Shown piece after piece: positions 34,513 through 46,185 of a stretch of 64,000 nucleotides of DNA. The notes below the pieces were generated by a model. The model was not told the origin of the DNA. It ran no database searches and saw only the letters and a program-made list of their open reading frames with translations. The stretch comes from Fomitopsis serialis. Its lineage: Eukaryota > Basidiomycota > Agaricomycetes > Polyporales > Fomitopsidaceae. Every line of letters starts with the position of its first letter. Position 1 is the stretch's first letter. Where the stretch lies: positions 1 through 64,000 of the forward strand of contig NW_025955052.1 in assembly GCF_022376445.1 (NCBI RefSeq). Reading direction: 5' to 3'. Made by a program: the position numbers and the translations under genes.

Positions 34513-34830
34513 CCTTCCCACCGATCATCGGTTCCCTCCATTCGAATCGCCGTCGAGAGCGCCATACGTTGAGAGAGGGGATCCACCCACTCTTGGGCAC
34601 GGCGCGTCACCATGTATCCTATCACTTCCGCTATCGTCGCAGCCCCATGTGTATGCACTGCAGTATGCTTAGGCACCTCCACGCACGCAGAAAACAAAAG
34701 CCGAAAAAACATGCATCTATCTGGTGGGAAGCAAACTAAACACGCGCTACAGCTACAGGGGTTGCAACCATCGCCTGGACACGGGAAATAGCGATACAAG
34801 GATGTGTCAGAAAGAAGGTAGTTTACAGTG
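34513..34830. terminator. Convergent 3' intergenic region eL29 / TFIIIC5
   Basis: 318 bp between two tail-to-tail genes. No other feature was seen. Confidence 0.4.
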
Positions 34831-36995
34831 TCAAGTGTGCTCGTAGAAGCGCCCATCTTTCGTCTTTTGCTGCAGGGTAGCCATGAGCCGATGTGCCTGC
34901 AAGATTGCCGTGAGCGTTAGGCAGCATACATGTGCATTCCGACCTCCAGGACGTACCGCGGCGTCTTCAGGCGGCAGTGCGCCCTTCGCCATGTTGTGCT
35001 TCCCGAATCTGAGCCGTTGCGTTGGGCGTGGCGGGAGCTTGTTCGTTCCTTCTTGTGGAACGAGAAGCGCTTCGCACTCCTCACGGGTTGCTACGTGGCC
35101 GCCCAGCAGCGAGAAGAATTTGTGGCGAAGCACAGTCTTGATCCGCTCAAAGGCCTCCGTCGAGTACCAGCCATCGCGTTCCTGCAAAGGGCAGTCCATC
35201 AATACAGTGTTCGACCTCGGGTGATGCGCTGTACGAACGTTGCACTCGTCGCGGACATCCTCTTCGTCTTCGATCATCTCCTTTAGCATGGGGTCAGTGA
35301 TGTCGCAGAGCTGGAAGGCAGCGGTCTCCTTCGTGACGGTGACACCGTCGAATATATGCGTCCTATCCACCGTGTAGCATGGCACAATCAGCATCACGAA
35401 ACACTGAGTTGCTCGCAACCTACCGCTTGTCATCCTGACTACTGGCTTCCGTCCGGTTCTGCGCGAGCTCGGTCCTACCCTCCTGCCGCTTGCTGACGAC
35501 GGAAGGTCGGACGATGGGATGGTTAGTGTTGCGGAAGTAGAGACGCTGGTAGCTGCAAGACCGTTTCCTTAGCTGTACCGTAACAGAAGGAGAGCATGCG
35601 GCTCACATGCGGGCTTGTTTATCCTGACGGGGATCGTATCCTAGCCGAATCTGCGTGTCTCTCCAAGGGCCGTCCTGGAAGACATACGATACCAACGGCA
35701 GGAGAACCTTTGAACTTCAGATCTTGGGTCAGAGATGTCGATGGAGTAGAGGTGCACTCACTTGATTATCTCGCGCACCTCGAAGGGCATAAACTGGTTG
35801 AAGATCGCTGCGCGTGTCCAGATAGCTCGTTCTTGAAAGAGCTGGCAGCATGTCCATCTCAAAAATCGATCGCAGCCCTTTGATAGACAACCATACCTCC
35901 TGCAGTCGCTTCAATATCTTCCGGTCGGCGTTAGCACGCTGCTCTTCGACGGGTGCAGACGGCTTGTCTGGGACCTGAAGTGTCGTAAGAGCCAATTCCA
36001 ACATGCGGCAGCGGCGCAGTGACGACATACTCCAGTATCAGAGAATGAGATTGAAATGGGTCCGTATCCCTTCCAGCGCATCCGATTGATCAGGCGTTTC
36101 TTCTCTTCTCCGGTCTCTTCATCAACAACTGTCGTGACAACGGACGCAGAATTTGACTTGTAGCTGACGCGCATACATTCAACTTGGGGCACGGATTCTA
36201 CGAGGCACTACTTACTTGTAATTTTGCGGAATTGCTTGGCGACTGAACAGAGGTGGTGTAAAGAGCCTGAGGTTGCTCTTCATCTTGGGCCCCGCAGACG
36301 CGCCGGTGCCCGTAAGCTTCGGGTCTATGTCCATTGCAGCCGGGTCTTCGGACACAATGTAATCTTCCCTCTCCTCAGGAACACGGTAGCGAAGGATGCC
36401 GTCCACTGCGAGGGCATGACTATGCGATGAGTGAAATGCCACATTGTTGCTCACCGTCCATAGTGTCCATTGCCGAACGGAGTTTGGCGATCGGGTCCTC
36501 CATGTCTGGCTTGTATTGATAGTCTACCATGCCTTGCAAAGATCGCATATGAACGATGTCATGAACGTGAGGAACCGTGCTGGACATACTACGAAATCGT
36601 GCTGTCTTCGGTATCATCCCAAGAGCCTCTACCGTGTACTCTCCAACAGTCCCGTCTGTGGCCGCCCCCCGCTTCCGCTTCCGCTTGACGACCTTGAGCA
36701 AAATATTGCTCGTTGACACAACATCTCCAGGGACAGGATGCGCGAACGGGTTTCCGGGGCGCAAAGACAACTCGAGGAGCGACTCAGTCTTGGACGACGC
36801 GCGTTTGAACGCGTTCTCGACTCTCAACTGGCCGCCGAGGCGTTCGACGGCAAGAGACACAGACGTGGGCTTGACATAGCCAGGGTACTCGACGGAGTAG
36901 AAGTGCGCGGAAGGTAGGTCGCGTTCCGGAGCTGCGTCGCCGAGAGGATCAGCCTGTAGAGCGGACGGTCCGGCGATGGGTCCAGGTGGGTTCAT
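34831..36995 (-). CDS. TFC1: Transcription factor IIIC subunit 5 (Tfc1/tau95, GTF3C5)
   Basis: Subunit of the TFIIIC factor that recognises the A box of tRNA genes and recruits TFIIIB and Pol III. The first exon (from 36995) has the N-terminal barrel signature FYSVEYPGYVKPTSVSLAVE followed by LSLRPGNPFAHPVPGD and LLKVVKRKRKRG. Later exons carry the DNA-binding-region motif YVFQDGPWRDTQIRLGYDPR (about 35640), then a short intron and YQRLYFRNTNHPIVRPSVVS. An acidic C-terminal segment (KEMIEDEEDVRDECN) and FFSLLGGHVATREEC precede the end MATLQQKTKDGRFYEHT at 34831. At least seven short introns are present. The frame appears intact. Confidence 0.9.
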
Positions 36996-37269
36996 GTCGG
37001 TTGTGACTGACGCTCACCGATCGGCAGGGGCAATGAGATATATGTATGTACCACAAATATGAAATTGGGGTGATGCGGATGTTCATGAAGCAAAATTGAG
37101 GCTCGGCCCGTCCTGCATCATAATTCGAGTCTGCCAGTAGGTTGTAACTTAGATCTCATTCAGAAGAAGGGATTTCATGAGTACAATTGCGACGACAACA
37201 AGCATAGCAAGACTGATAGCGAGACAGCTAGAGAAATGTAGTATCCTAAGGAATGCAATTTACTGATGA

Positions 37270-38718
37270 TCACGTCGACGGCGGGACGGGCACAGCTGGG
37301 AGTCCTTTGACTACGTAACGAGCGGTGCGAACAACATGTCCGATGCCCAATACGAATCGAACGATGTACCATTCGCTACGGCGCACTAGCCGGGCGCGTA
37401 AGTTCCACCAGTGCAGCTTCTTGCAAATCACCTCGAAACGCTCCACGACCTCATCCATCGTCGGTCGCTCTGCGGGGACATCACGGACCATGTCGTCGAC
37501 TAATGGCCGCATGATCTCAAGGTTTGTGTACTTCTACGAAGCATGGGTCAGACACCCTCCAAGTCGAGGACACTGTGGTACTTGCCTGTACGAAATACTC
37601 TCGCATCAAATTGCCGACGTAGTATACGTCCGTAGGAATTGGGTCACAGGGGACATGATACAGTTCTCCTTGGTGTTCTGGCGCACTCTTATCGCCGCCC
37701 ATAATAGGTAGCTCCAGACGAGGGGCTGTCTCCGACTCTAGATCATACTTCACCGACAGACCAAAGTCTGTCCAGAAGTATTTTGGCGGACGTTCCGTGC
37801 GTGCGAAGCATTTGGCAGGGCCAGTGCGGTCGCGATTGTACAATTCAGATGCATAGTGAAACATTTCGGGAAACACTGGTGTAGGGTCCATCATGATATT
37901 CAGGATCGTCGCATCTCTAGCTCAATCCACTTAGCATAGCTTAATAGCTGAAGCTTAAACTTGGTTACCTATGAGCAATGTTATGTCTGTGCATGAATCG
38001 CAGACCCTGCGTGATAGCGGTTATTACGATTACCACACACTCTCGGCGATAAAACATACCACAAGTGCTTGTCGGAAAAATTCAAGCGCTTCGCCAACTG
38101 TCTGGAATTGCGGACTGAAGCACCTTCGTAGCATTGGCATGATGATGAGCTGTATATCTTTGTCTTGAGGATCACTGAGGACGCCGAGAATAGGGACGCA
38201 ATTGTTGGCAGGGTCAGACGCAAGAGGCTCCGATGACAATAATTGGCCAATCTCCGCTTCGGTCGGATGCGCTTCATGTGAGATCTTCTTTAGGACAACC
38301 AGTTTACCGTCCGAGATGCGAGTCGCATCCAAGACATGACCCCTCTGGGAGCTCGTTCAACCTTCTGAACATGAAGAGTAATACCGTAACGGTCACTCAC
38401 CCCTAGTGGAATAAGGCTGTCTTCACATGTGTACCAGTCCTTGTCGGTGCCGACCCATGACGGTTTCCAGTCAGGATTATAGCGGGGACGCAGCAGGAAG
38501 CCGCATTCCTTCAGCCATCTCTGGCGGTCACGCCAGTAGTATTCGGCCGTGGTAAATGAACCTGGGGGTTTCCTCGGCCTGCTAAGGAACCCATCCCAGT
38601 CGGAATCCGAGATCGCAGTGTTGCCCTTGACCAGGCTTTTTGCCACAGTAGGTGATGAAGGTGTAGCCTTGACATGAGTGGAGATCGGTGAAGATTCTGG
38701 TACGGGTATCGATGTCAT
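37270..38718 (-). CDS. Kinase-like protein, second subtype, copy 5
   Basis: Five exons give 411 aa: 38401-38718, 38060-38344, 37969-38006 (38 nt), 37586-37916 and 37270-37533. The exon plan matches copies 1-4, including the 38-nt exon and the intron that splits the HRD Arg codon. Motifs are YWRDRQRWLKECGFLLRPRY, DWKPSWVGTDKDWYTCED, VVLKKI (candidate Lys), EAEIGQLLSS (candidate Glu), IMPMLRR (hinge), IAHRD-ATILNIMMD, and FWTDFGLS with a classical DFG. The last intron (37534-37585) has a GC donor (CAG|GCAAGT). The C-terminus WNLRARLVRRSEWYIVRFVL is basic and amphipathic rather than a simple tail anchor. Function is unknown. Confidence 0.85.
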
Positions 38719-39238
38719 GGGGAGAATGAGCCTGAGAAGGGATTGGGAGGATAGGGAAGGTTTCGCGTGCTGTGCTTATAGCCGGGGGCCATCGACATCA
38801 CTGCCAGCCTGAGGCCTGAGTAGCATGCTATCCGCATCTAGTTAGACGCTCCGACTCGGAGCTTTGGAACAAGACAATTGCCTGGTAAGTTATTGTGTGA
38901 TTGCTCGCTGCCGTAAGTCTTTGTCTTCAACTCTAATTCTCGAAGGTGTACACATTTGACTTATCTGCACAACGGTTGCCAAGGTGACAGCGTATGGAAG
39001 TGTTTGTTCTCTTGCCAAAATTGGAGAAAGGTACGAGGGAGTCCAGATACCTTGGGCTAGTTCCACAATGCGGTATGATTCGATATGCAGAGAGTTTGAA
39101 TGCGAGCCGGCGTCAGGATTGATTCCACGATGAACTACGCGCATCGTTACTAAGCAGACCGACGACAGCAGGGCGCCGATAGCAAGACAGCAAAGCAGGG
39201 AGGATCGAGGAGTCACGATGCAAGTAAGCAAATAATGA
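38719..39238. other. Spacer between kinase-like copies 5 and 6
   Basis: 520 bp. The minus-strand frame 38890-39414 crosses the stop of copy 6 and has no motif. The GTGGGTCC word seen upstream of copies 1-4 was not noticed here. Confidence 0.4.
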
Positions 39239-40652
39239 TCATGTCGACGATTGAACGGGAACAGCGGGCAGTCCATTGAAGACATAACGAGCGGTGCGAA
39301 CGACATGCCCGATGCAAAACACAAATCGAACGATGTACCACTCGCTACGACGCACCAGCCTGGCGCGCGAGTTTCACCAATGCAGCTTTCTGCGGATCGT
39401 TGCGAAGCGCACAACGACTTCGTCCATCGTCGGTCGCTCTGTTGGATTATCGCGGACCATGTCGTCGACTGATAGCCGCATGAAACCCAGGTTTGTGTAC
39501 TTCTATGGGGTCCGTATGAGCGTCACGGTTATCCCCAATAATGGTGAAGGTGGGGAAAGCATACTGACTCGCAAAAAATACTCCCGAATCAAGTTACCGA
39601 TGTAATACACATCAGTAGGCATGGGATCGCAGGGAACATAACCTGATGCTCCCTGATGCTCCGGAACGCTCCTATCACCACCTAGGATAGGCAGTTCCAG
39701 ACGGGGACCGGCCTCCGAGTCATACCTGCGTGATAAGCCGAAGTCTGTCCAAAGGTATCTCGGTGGACGTTCAGTCCGCGTGTAATGCTTGGCGGGTCCA
39801 GTGTATTCGCGATTGGACCAGTCGGAGGCGAAGTGGTACAACTCGGGATACATCGGCGCAGGATCCATCATAAGATTCAGAATCATGGCATCCCTGAGAG
39901 AACTCGTCAGTTGAGGAACGCACGGGGAGGCAGGTTCCTACCGATGGGCGATGTTGTGCACATGCATAAATTGGAGGCCCTCCATAGTTAAATCAACACA
40001 AGCTCGAACGCGATCTCGCTCCTGGATTGACATACCTCAAATGCTTGTCCAAAGAAATCAACAACTTCGCCGACTGTTGAAAAGGGTGGATCATAGCATC
40101 GTCGTAGCATGGGCATAACCAACAGCTGGATATCATCGTCTTGAGGATCACGGAGGACGTCGAGGATGGGCACGCAGTGATTGGCAAGATCAGATGCAAG
40201 AGGTTCGGATGACAACAGTTGGCCAATCTCGGCTTCGTGGGGGTGTACTGTCCGCGGATATTGCTTCAAGACTACGGGCATGTCATCTGAGATCCGAGTT
40301 GCATCCAAAACACGGGCACGCTACGGAGTTGTCAGTATTTTGACAAAATGGGTAGCATTGCCCATACCCCTGGGATGACTAGTCTGTCTTCACATTTGTA
40401 CCACTTCTTGTCGGTGCCGATCCATGACGGTTTCCAGTCAGGGTGGTAGCGAGGGCGCAGCAAGTAACCCTGTTCCTCGAGCCATATATAGTGGTCACGC
40501 CAGTAGTATTCCGTTGCGATAAAGGAAGTCGGGTTTCGTTCTGGGTCATAATAAAACGAATCGGAATCATTTGAGCTCGTTCGTTGTCCGCCAGCCGCGT
40601 TCGCTGTTGGTCTTACGGATGTATCAGTGGCAACAACAGCACTGGGCGGCAT
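39239..40652 (-). CDS. Kinase-like protein, second subtype, copy 6
   Basis: Five exons: 40368-40652, 40036-40320, 39942-39979 (38 nt), 39569-39893 and 39239-39502. They give 398 aa from MPPSAVVATDTS. A start at 40748 in the same frame would give 430 aa; I prefer the inner Met because copy 5 has a similarly short leader. Motifs are YYWRDHYIWLEEQGYLLRPR, PVVLKQ, EAEIGQLLSS, VMPMLRRC, IAHRD-AMILNLMMD and LWTDFGLSRRYD, and the C-terminus (WNSRARLVRRSEWYIVRFVF) is nearly identical to copy 5. It is a tandem sister of copy 5, and both differ from copies 1-4 in having DFG. No breaks were seen. Confidence 0.85.
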
Positions 40653-41064
40653 TGCTGATGCGGATGAGATGGGGAGGGTATGAGGGATGTCGATGAGGAT
40701 ACTAAAGTACTTCCCATGTCTCAATGGGCGCTCACAGAATCTCACCATGGCAACGTGTAACTTCTCGCGCTTCTGTCAGTCTTTGTTCTCAAACGTTCTT
40801 GACAAGATCGGATAATGACTCACGGAGACGAAGGACAATAGCATGCATCCAGACCCAATGCACGGCATATGATATGTCATGCCGGGTGCCTGTACTCGAC
40901 CTGTAAGAAGCGCAGACTACAACGGGTTCTCTGATAACAGACATTCTCTGTTGTATACATTACCTGTGCACTGACATTCCGAGTCCACATAGCGCACACA
41001 AGTATACCCAAGCCAGCGCTCACAAATGCGACAAACAATAAATGACATACAGAAGCTGTGTCCA
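40653..41064. other. Spacer upstream of kinase-like copy 6
   Basis: 412 bp between the copy 6 start and the stop of the next minus-strand gene. It includes the possible longer N-terminus of copy 6 (to 40748). A frame at 40877-41146 with a hydrophobic stretch overlaps the neighbouring stop and is not called. Confidence 0.4.
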
Positions 41065-41650
41065 TTATTTTGAATCTGGGTTCCAATGTTTCGCTATCCT
41101 CATGAGGTCCTCTTGTATGTCCTACACAGTCAAGATAGTGAGACATTCGGACAGGTGCTCAACGGAGAACGACGGACATACCTGCGGATTAATTCCCATT
41201 TCGTGGAAGCTAGCGGAGACCTTCATGAGGGCGTCCCTGACCTTGGGCTTGAACACAAGTCCAAGCATCTGCATCTTGTTCGGTGGCCGACCTCCATTGA
41301 AGTCGATCCCTTCGGTCACCAAAAAGCAATGTCAGCAGACGAACATCGCGCATGGTGAGTTCCAGCGCACCTTCATCCTTCAGCACCTCGTACAGCTCCT
41401 TCATGTGTTGCTTCAGCTCAGGCTTCTCCCGGAATATGCGCTCGAACTTCTGCTGCGTCTCCATCATGGCGTTCACCGACTCGTCCTCCGCCGCATCTCG
41501 CCTGGGCGTCGTGGAGAACTCGGCTCGTCGCCAGTCTCGGCGTGGATGGCTCGCGAGTCGCGGGAAGTGTGCTGAGCCTGCGCTCAGATGCAGAGTGCGT
41601 GCAGCAGCTATCCGGCTGAGAGCGACACGATGTAATGAGCGGGCGAACAT
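41065..41650 (-). CDS. Small putative mitochondrial protein
   Basis: Three exons (41371-41650, 41182-41309, 41065-41121) give 154 aa. The start MFARSLHRVALSRIAAARTL is chosen over an upstream Met at 41677. The N-terminus is Arg/Ser/Ala-rich and lacks acidic residues for about 50 positions (FSTTPRRDAAEDE marks its end), as in a mitochondrial presequence. The mature part is helical: ELKQHMKELYEVLKDEG joins across a 61-bp intron to IDFNGGRPPNKMQMLGLVF, then KVSASFHEMGINPQDIQEDL, ending HWNPDSK. I do not recognise the family. It is divergent from PSF3, with 246 bp between the two starts. Confidence 0.75.
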
Positions 41651-41896
41651 GGTGGATACGGTGGAAGGGAGGTACATAGTGGAGGGGAGGTACAGCCGCC
41701 ACCGTCATTGCCGTTGGGCCGCGCGAGCGAGAGGAGCAGCAGCCGCAGGCGTGAGAAGAGCGCGTGATGCGTGTCATCGCGCTCGACGCGTCCGCGACGC
41801 GTCCTAGACTTCTGGCGCGTCGTCCTCGTTCATCCTCCTTTTATTCAATCGACACAGTCTCCTCCTCATACTTGCCTGTAATTTGGCGATAACGCC

Positions 41897-42842
41897 ATGG
41901 AAGACGACTACTACTCTGTTGAATCCATACTTGCGGAGAACCAGAAGATCCAATGCACGTTCAAGATCGAAATCCCTGACATGGGCCACTTGGACGGAGG
42001 AAACGAACGCGACGTAAGTGTTGCACACGATAGATCGCACTTTGACGGTTCCACTCCCAACGAATGAATGACAGTATACTGACAGACCCGCTAGATCAAA
42101 GCGCTGAGCAAGATCCAGGTACCAATGTGGATGGCGTACATCCTCATTTACTCGTTAGTCGTATGTTTTCGTACTCAAGTTCTCTGGTTAACAACTATGT
42201 CCGTCGCACTCAGAGACTATGCAGACTTTACGATCCCGCCGCCATTCTCAGCACGCGTGCGCAGTGCGTTGAACGCAGAGGCTCGTAGCGTCAGACTCTC
42301 GGGTCTAGTAGGTCAAGGTGGGCTGTGGTACGGCTTCGGAAGGATGATTATGCGACTGTAGGTACCCACGCCAACCTCAAAAGCATGCCATATGAACATT
42401 CACTTGGCCACACAGATTGAACGACCTACCCGCCCAAGAACTTTCTGACGTTCTGACCAAGGTACGCATATGCTAGTTATCATCCTGCGCTCGCGCTGTC
42501 ATATGATGTCACTCGATACGCTGCTTAATTCGTTGGCGACCGCCTACAGACTTTCCGCTCCCGTCTGCCAGAGGTCATAGACCAAGCCCATCATTTCGCG
42601 TCTATCCACGCAGCAGCTGTGTCTGCGTCCGGTTCCGGCGGTGGAACTATCACCAGCGATGAAGCCACGATGGCATTCCGAGAGGGTCTTGATGGGACAG
42701 AGCGAGAAAGTGAGTCTGGACACCTCTCTCACATGGAGGAAGTCGCATACTCACACTCGGGACAGTGTTTACGTTCGCGCAAGAGAGCGCCCGAAGAGCA
42801 AAGCGGTGGTACGAGACGAGTGAGAGGGTACGGCGGTCATGA
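41897..42842 (+). CDS. PSF3: GINS complex subunit Psf3
   Basis: Part of the GINS tetramer of the CMG replicative helicase, acting in the nucleus at origins and forks. Exon 1 (41897-42013) encodes MEDDYYSVESILAENQKIQC, then IKALSKIQVPMWMAYILIYS across an intron. The next exon (42214-42357) carries DYADFTIPPPFSARVRSALN and GLWYGFGRMIM. Then come LNDLPAQELSDVLTK, TFRSRLPEVIDQAHHFA, and a last exon joined in phase: MFTFAQESARRAKRWYETSE, stop TGA at 42840-42842. The N-terminal YYSV and the C-terminal ERE-x-FTFAQESARRAKRWYE pattern are diagnostic. Length is about 215 aa, typical of the family. Confidence 0.92.
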
Positions 42843-42965
42843 TTCGAGGTGCTTGGCGGGAACCGGAAAGTGGTGTTGTATACCATTGTGTAGGATATGA
42901 CCCGGGTAAATGGGTCCGAATCGCATTCGTACGTAGTCTCAATTTTGACGACGGGCTCAGAATGA

Positions 42966-43347
42966 CTAGTCCTCCTTGGACTTCGACACGCCACCTGTTT
43001 CCACAGATTCCGAAGCACCCCCGCTTGCGCTTTCTGTTTCCTGTACCTTCTGCAATTCGTGTACGAACCTCCATCCAGCCTTAAACACCAGCCCCGAGAG
43101 AGTAAGGAGGAGGCGCTCACCACTTGACACTTCCCCATAGTGCTATTTCTATCGACATGAGCACTATGAGATGCACGTTTCCTCGAGTAATGATTGCAAG
43201 GGAGAGAAAGACGAGGAAGAGAGCCAGAAAGGCTGCATCGAGGAGCAGTAGCAATGTCGGATGGAGAGATGACCCTGGTGTGAGGAGTGTGCTGAAGAAC
43301 GACTGTTCGGTCAGAGGCACTGAAGGCGGTTCTGCTGAGTCTGCCAT
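42966..43347 (-). CDS. PKR1: Pkr1-like V-ATPase assembly factor
   Basis: ER membrane protein needed for assembly of the V-ATPase Vo sector. Two exons (43121-43347 and 42966-43068) give 109 aa from MADSAEPPSVPLTEQSFF. After a short soluble leader come LLTPGSSLHPTLLLLLDAAF and two membrane segments (FLALFLVFLSLAIITRGNVH; LIVLMSIEIALWGSVKW). FVHELQKVQETE and an acidic Ser-rich tail ending SKSKED follow. The TPGSSLHP motif and the paired membrane helices identify the family. A longer frame upstream of the Met is ignored because homologues start near this point. It is tail-to-tail with PSF3, 123 bp apart. Confidence 0.85.
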
Positions 43348-44469
43348 TGCATTGGCAAAGTTGAGTACGTTGAGTGCGACGTGAACTTGAATATTCAAGT
43401 TCGTCAAGAGATGTATCCGAGTCAGGTCGCGTGTGGCTTATGATCGACGACCTGAATCGAACCGAATAAACTCGGAGAATAAATTTAAAAAAAGAATCGA
43501 ACCGAATCGAGTGTGTCCCGACTCCCGAGTTGTGTTCTCGTACCCGTGGCGCGCATGCGGCGCTCGCTCCCGCTCCGTTGTGAAGAACCTCCATGGTGTC
43601 TATGGTGCACGATACATGTACTCAAGAACCTCCGCTGAGGGCGTGCACGGGCAACGAATTACTCGGGGTCCCCATGTGCGCAACTGTCCTACTTTTCTGG
43701 GGCTACTGAAATCTTGAAAACCACTCTGCGGCGCCGTGTTTTGGCAACCATTGACGACTATCATGATCACCATGTCTGTCGGATGTCCAGCGAAGTCCCG
43801 AGTATGTTGCATCTGCGCACTACGACATGCCTACAACGTCAGCGATGAGGTGAGCCGTGAACTATTGCTGACGTTACAGTTCTGCGCCGCACCCGCCTCC
43901 GTCGGCCTAGCACAAAGGTTTGATCACCGTTTGATGACTGGCTAACGTGCAAGCATACAGTAGCCCACAGGGTTTCGACACAATGTGGTCATCCGCGACG
44001 GAGAAGGCAGTACCCCGCTTATCGAAGGAACAGTCGCCACCCTGAGGGGTGGATGTTTGACAGCTCTCTTGTGTCATGGCGATCCATACTATGTGCATCG
44101 GGCGTGATATCCTGTTGTAAGCTCTGAGGGCAATCCAATGGTGACGGCATATACGCGTCTGCTGACAAAATCATTGGTCTTCTCAGCTACACGAAGCGCA
44201 CCGGGAGACTTTAGCTACCGTGCGCGGAAGCCCGATGAGTATAGGTTCGGAAGCTTCGGACAATGTCACCGCCGTCCTGCTCGACAAATAACATTATCCG
44301 CTCTCTGTGTTCCCTTCCCACACGCAATCGCAAGCAGCGATGTAGCGACAGTGGTGTCGACGTCTCGGACAAAGGCTACAAGGTATAAGTATAAGACTGG
44401 TCGGTCGGTACCGGTGTCCTCCAGCCGTCGTGAGGAGCGGGCGACAGAGACTATATCTGCCCATACAAC
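43348..44469. other. Divergent spacer PKR1 / hydrolase
   Basis: 1.12 kb between divergent genes, without a supported gene. Frames at 43736-43945 and 44138-44488 have no motif and overlap the hydrolase start. Confidence 0.45.
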
Positions 44470-45769
44470 ATGCCTCTCGCATCGGTAGACGAGAAGGGAA
44501 CACAATTCTACTATGAGGATACCGGCGCGCCTCCGGGGCAGCCCTCCTACACAACACTGATCCTCATACATGGTGGTGTCTTCCACAGTGGTGAGTTCTC
44601 CAGATCTCTTTTCACAAGGGCCCGCGCATGGCGCTGAAGGATGCTGATTCTACTTACTGGATTGCATAGCGATATACAGGCCCATGATCCCCTACGCTGC
44701 CGCACGCGATGTGCGTCTTGTCTTGGTCAACGTCCGTGATTACCCCGGATCGACTCCGTATTCCCCGTCCGAGCTGGCGGCTCTGAACAGCAGCAGCTTG
44801 AATGAGCAGCGGGCCATGCTCAATGAGCGCGGTCAGGAGGTCGCTGCGTTCCTCCTGTGGTTCATTCGGAAGGAATGCATACCGCAGATTGCGGGTAGCC
44901 AAGGCGACAGCGGCGCCGGTGGAGGCGGACTAGCCTTGCTCGCGTGGTCTTGGGGCAATACGATTACGATGTCGTTCCTGGCCCAAGCCGCAAAACTCCC
45001 GAAGCATGATCAGGAGACCCTGGGTTCCTACTTACGATCTTTGGTCCTCTTCGGTGAGTGCTCTCCGCCGCTTCATTACCATGGCAAGTAGCGAAGTGAT
45101 CACATACTATGACCACAGATAGCAGTAGCCACGCCCTGGGTGTACCCTCCGACGTATCAGACTTCATTATGAATCCACTGCGTGACCCGCAGGTACCAGA
45201 GGAACAGAAAGGCTGCGCTTTCGAGCGCTGGGTCTCCAGTTTTACGCGCACTCGATCCCCACAGCCGCGGCGCTGCAGTCCTTCACGCTCGACGAGCTGA
45301 AGGCGAGGCTCGCGCAACAGCCGATCGACGACCCGCCTGCAGAGCACGTAGCAACCATAGATCGCATATCGCCGAGCAATATGCCGCTGTCGTCGATCCT
45401 TTGGTGACAGCTCGCTCTCACTTGGCTACATGGCCGTCGATAGGTCGGTCTACAGGGACATCATGCACGACGCCTTGTGGAGTTCGTTGGTCTGGCCGAA
45501 CCTTCGGGTGCCTCTTATCTGGTGCGACATGTCTGTTCCGGAGACAGTGTTCGCTGCCTGGCACTTCATGCAGCAAGTCCAAGAAAATGGCCGCACGGAG
45601 CGAGGAAGATCGAGGCTGTGCGGTTTGAAGGCGTGAACCACTTCGTGAGTAAACCGAACGACCTCTTCGGCATTTGCAAATTCAATGTGACTGACTCACT
45701 GGCCGATTTCGGCAGCCTCATTGGGATGCACCAGAGCGTATGGTGGAACTCCTGCTCAGACTGTCATGA
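44470..45769 (+). CDS. Alpha/beta hydrolase (frame needs several single-base corrections)
   Basis: Fungal alpha/beta-hydrolase-fold protein, substrate unknown. It starts MPLASVDEKGTQFYYEDTG. LILIHGGVFHS carries the oxyanion HG motif and is followed by an intron and AIYRPMIPYAAARDV. The nucleophile elbow is LLAWSWGNT (Ser in A-W-S-W-G). Later segments are FYAHSIPTAAALQSFTLDEL, SVYRDIMHDALWSSLVWPNL and LRVPLIWCDMSVPETVFAAW. The catalytic His lies in VRFEGVNHF, then an intron and PHWDAPERMVELLLRLS with stop at 45767-45769. Exons 3-4 lose frame at about 45236, 45372, 45428 and 45590-45600. Each is repaired by one added base, mostly in a CC, GG or TT run. Sequencing contraction is likelier than decay because the protein pattern survives between breaks. 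Confidence 0.75.
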
Positions 45770-46185
45770 TGAGAATACTCGACCGAACCGCGTTCAACAC
45801 GCAGTTGCCTTGCCATGAAACTGTATCTGTAACGTCTCTTTCGCAATGAAAGCCAGTTATATAATGCATGGCTCCCTGAGCAGCACGTTCCACGGCCCTG
45901 GACCGTCATTTGAGAGTGATTGAGCACAGAGTGACAGAAGACTGACTTGCATGCATACGACTGCATACATGTTTCCGTGGGTCAGCGGTAGGAAAATTGA
46001 CTACGCTTGAACACGAGCGAAGGTCATCATCACGTACGAAGACAACAGTTCTCCACATTCCATGGATGCCTGCAGATGCGGGATCGACTAGCAGCGCGAC
46101 GTACGTCACGAAACAAGATGGAGTGCAGATATCAACACAAAACACGGACGACAGATACAACGACGAAACGAAGTGAAAGAAAGGG
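45770..46185. terminator. Convergent 3' intergenic region hydrolase / NOP58
   Basis: About 415 bp between tail-to-tail genes. No feature beyond the two 3' regions was seen. Confidence 0.4.
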
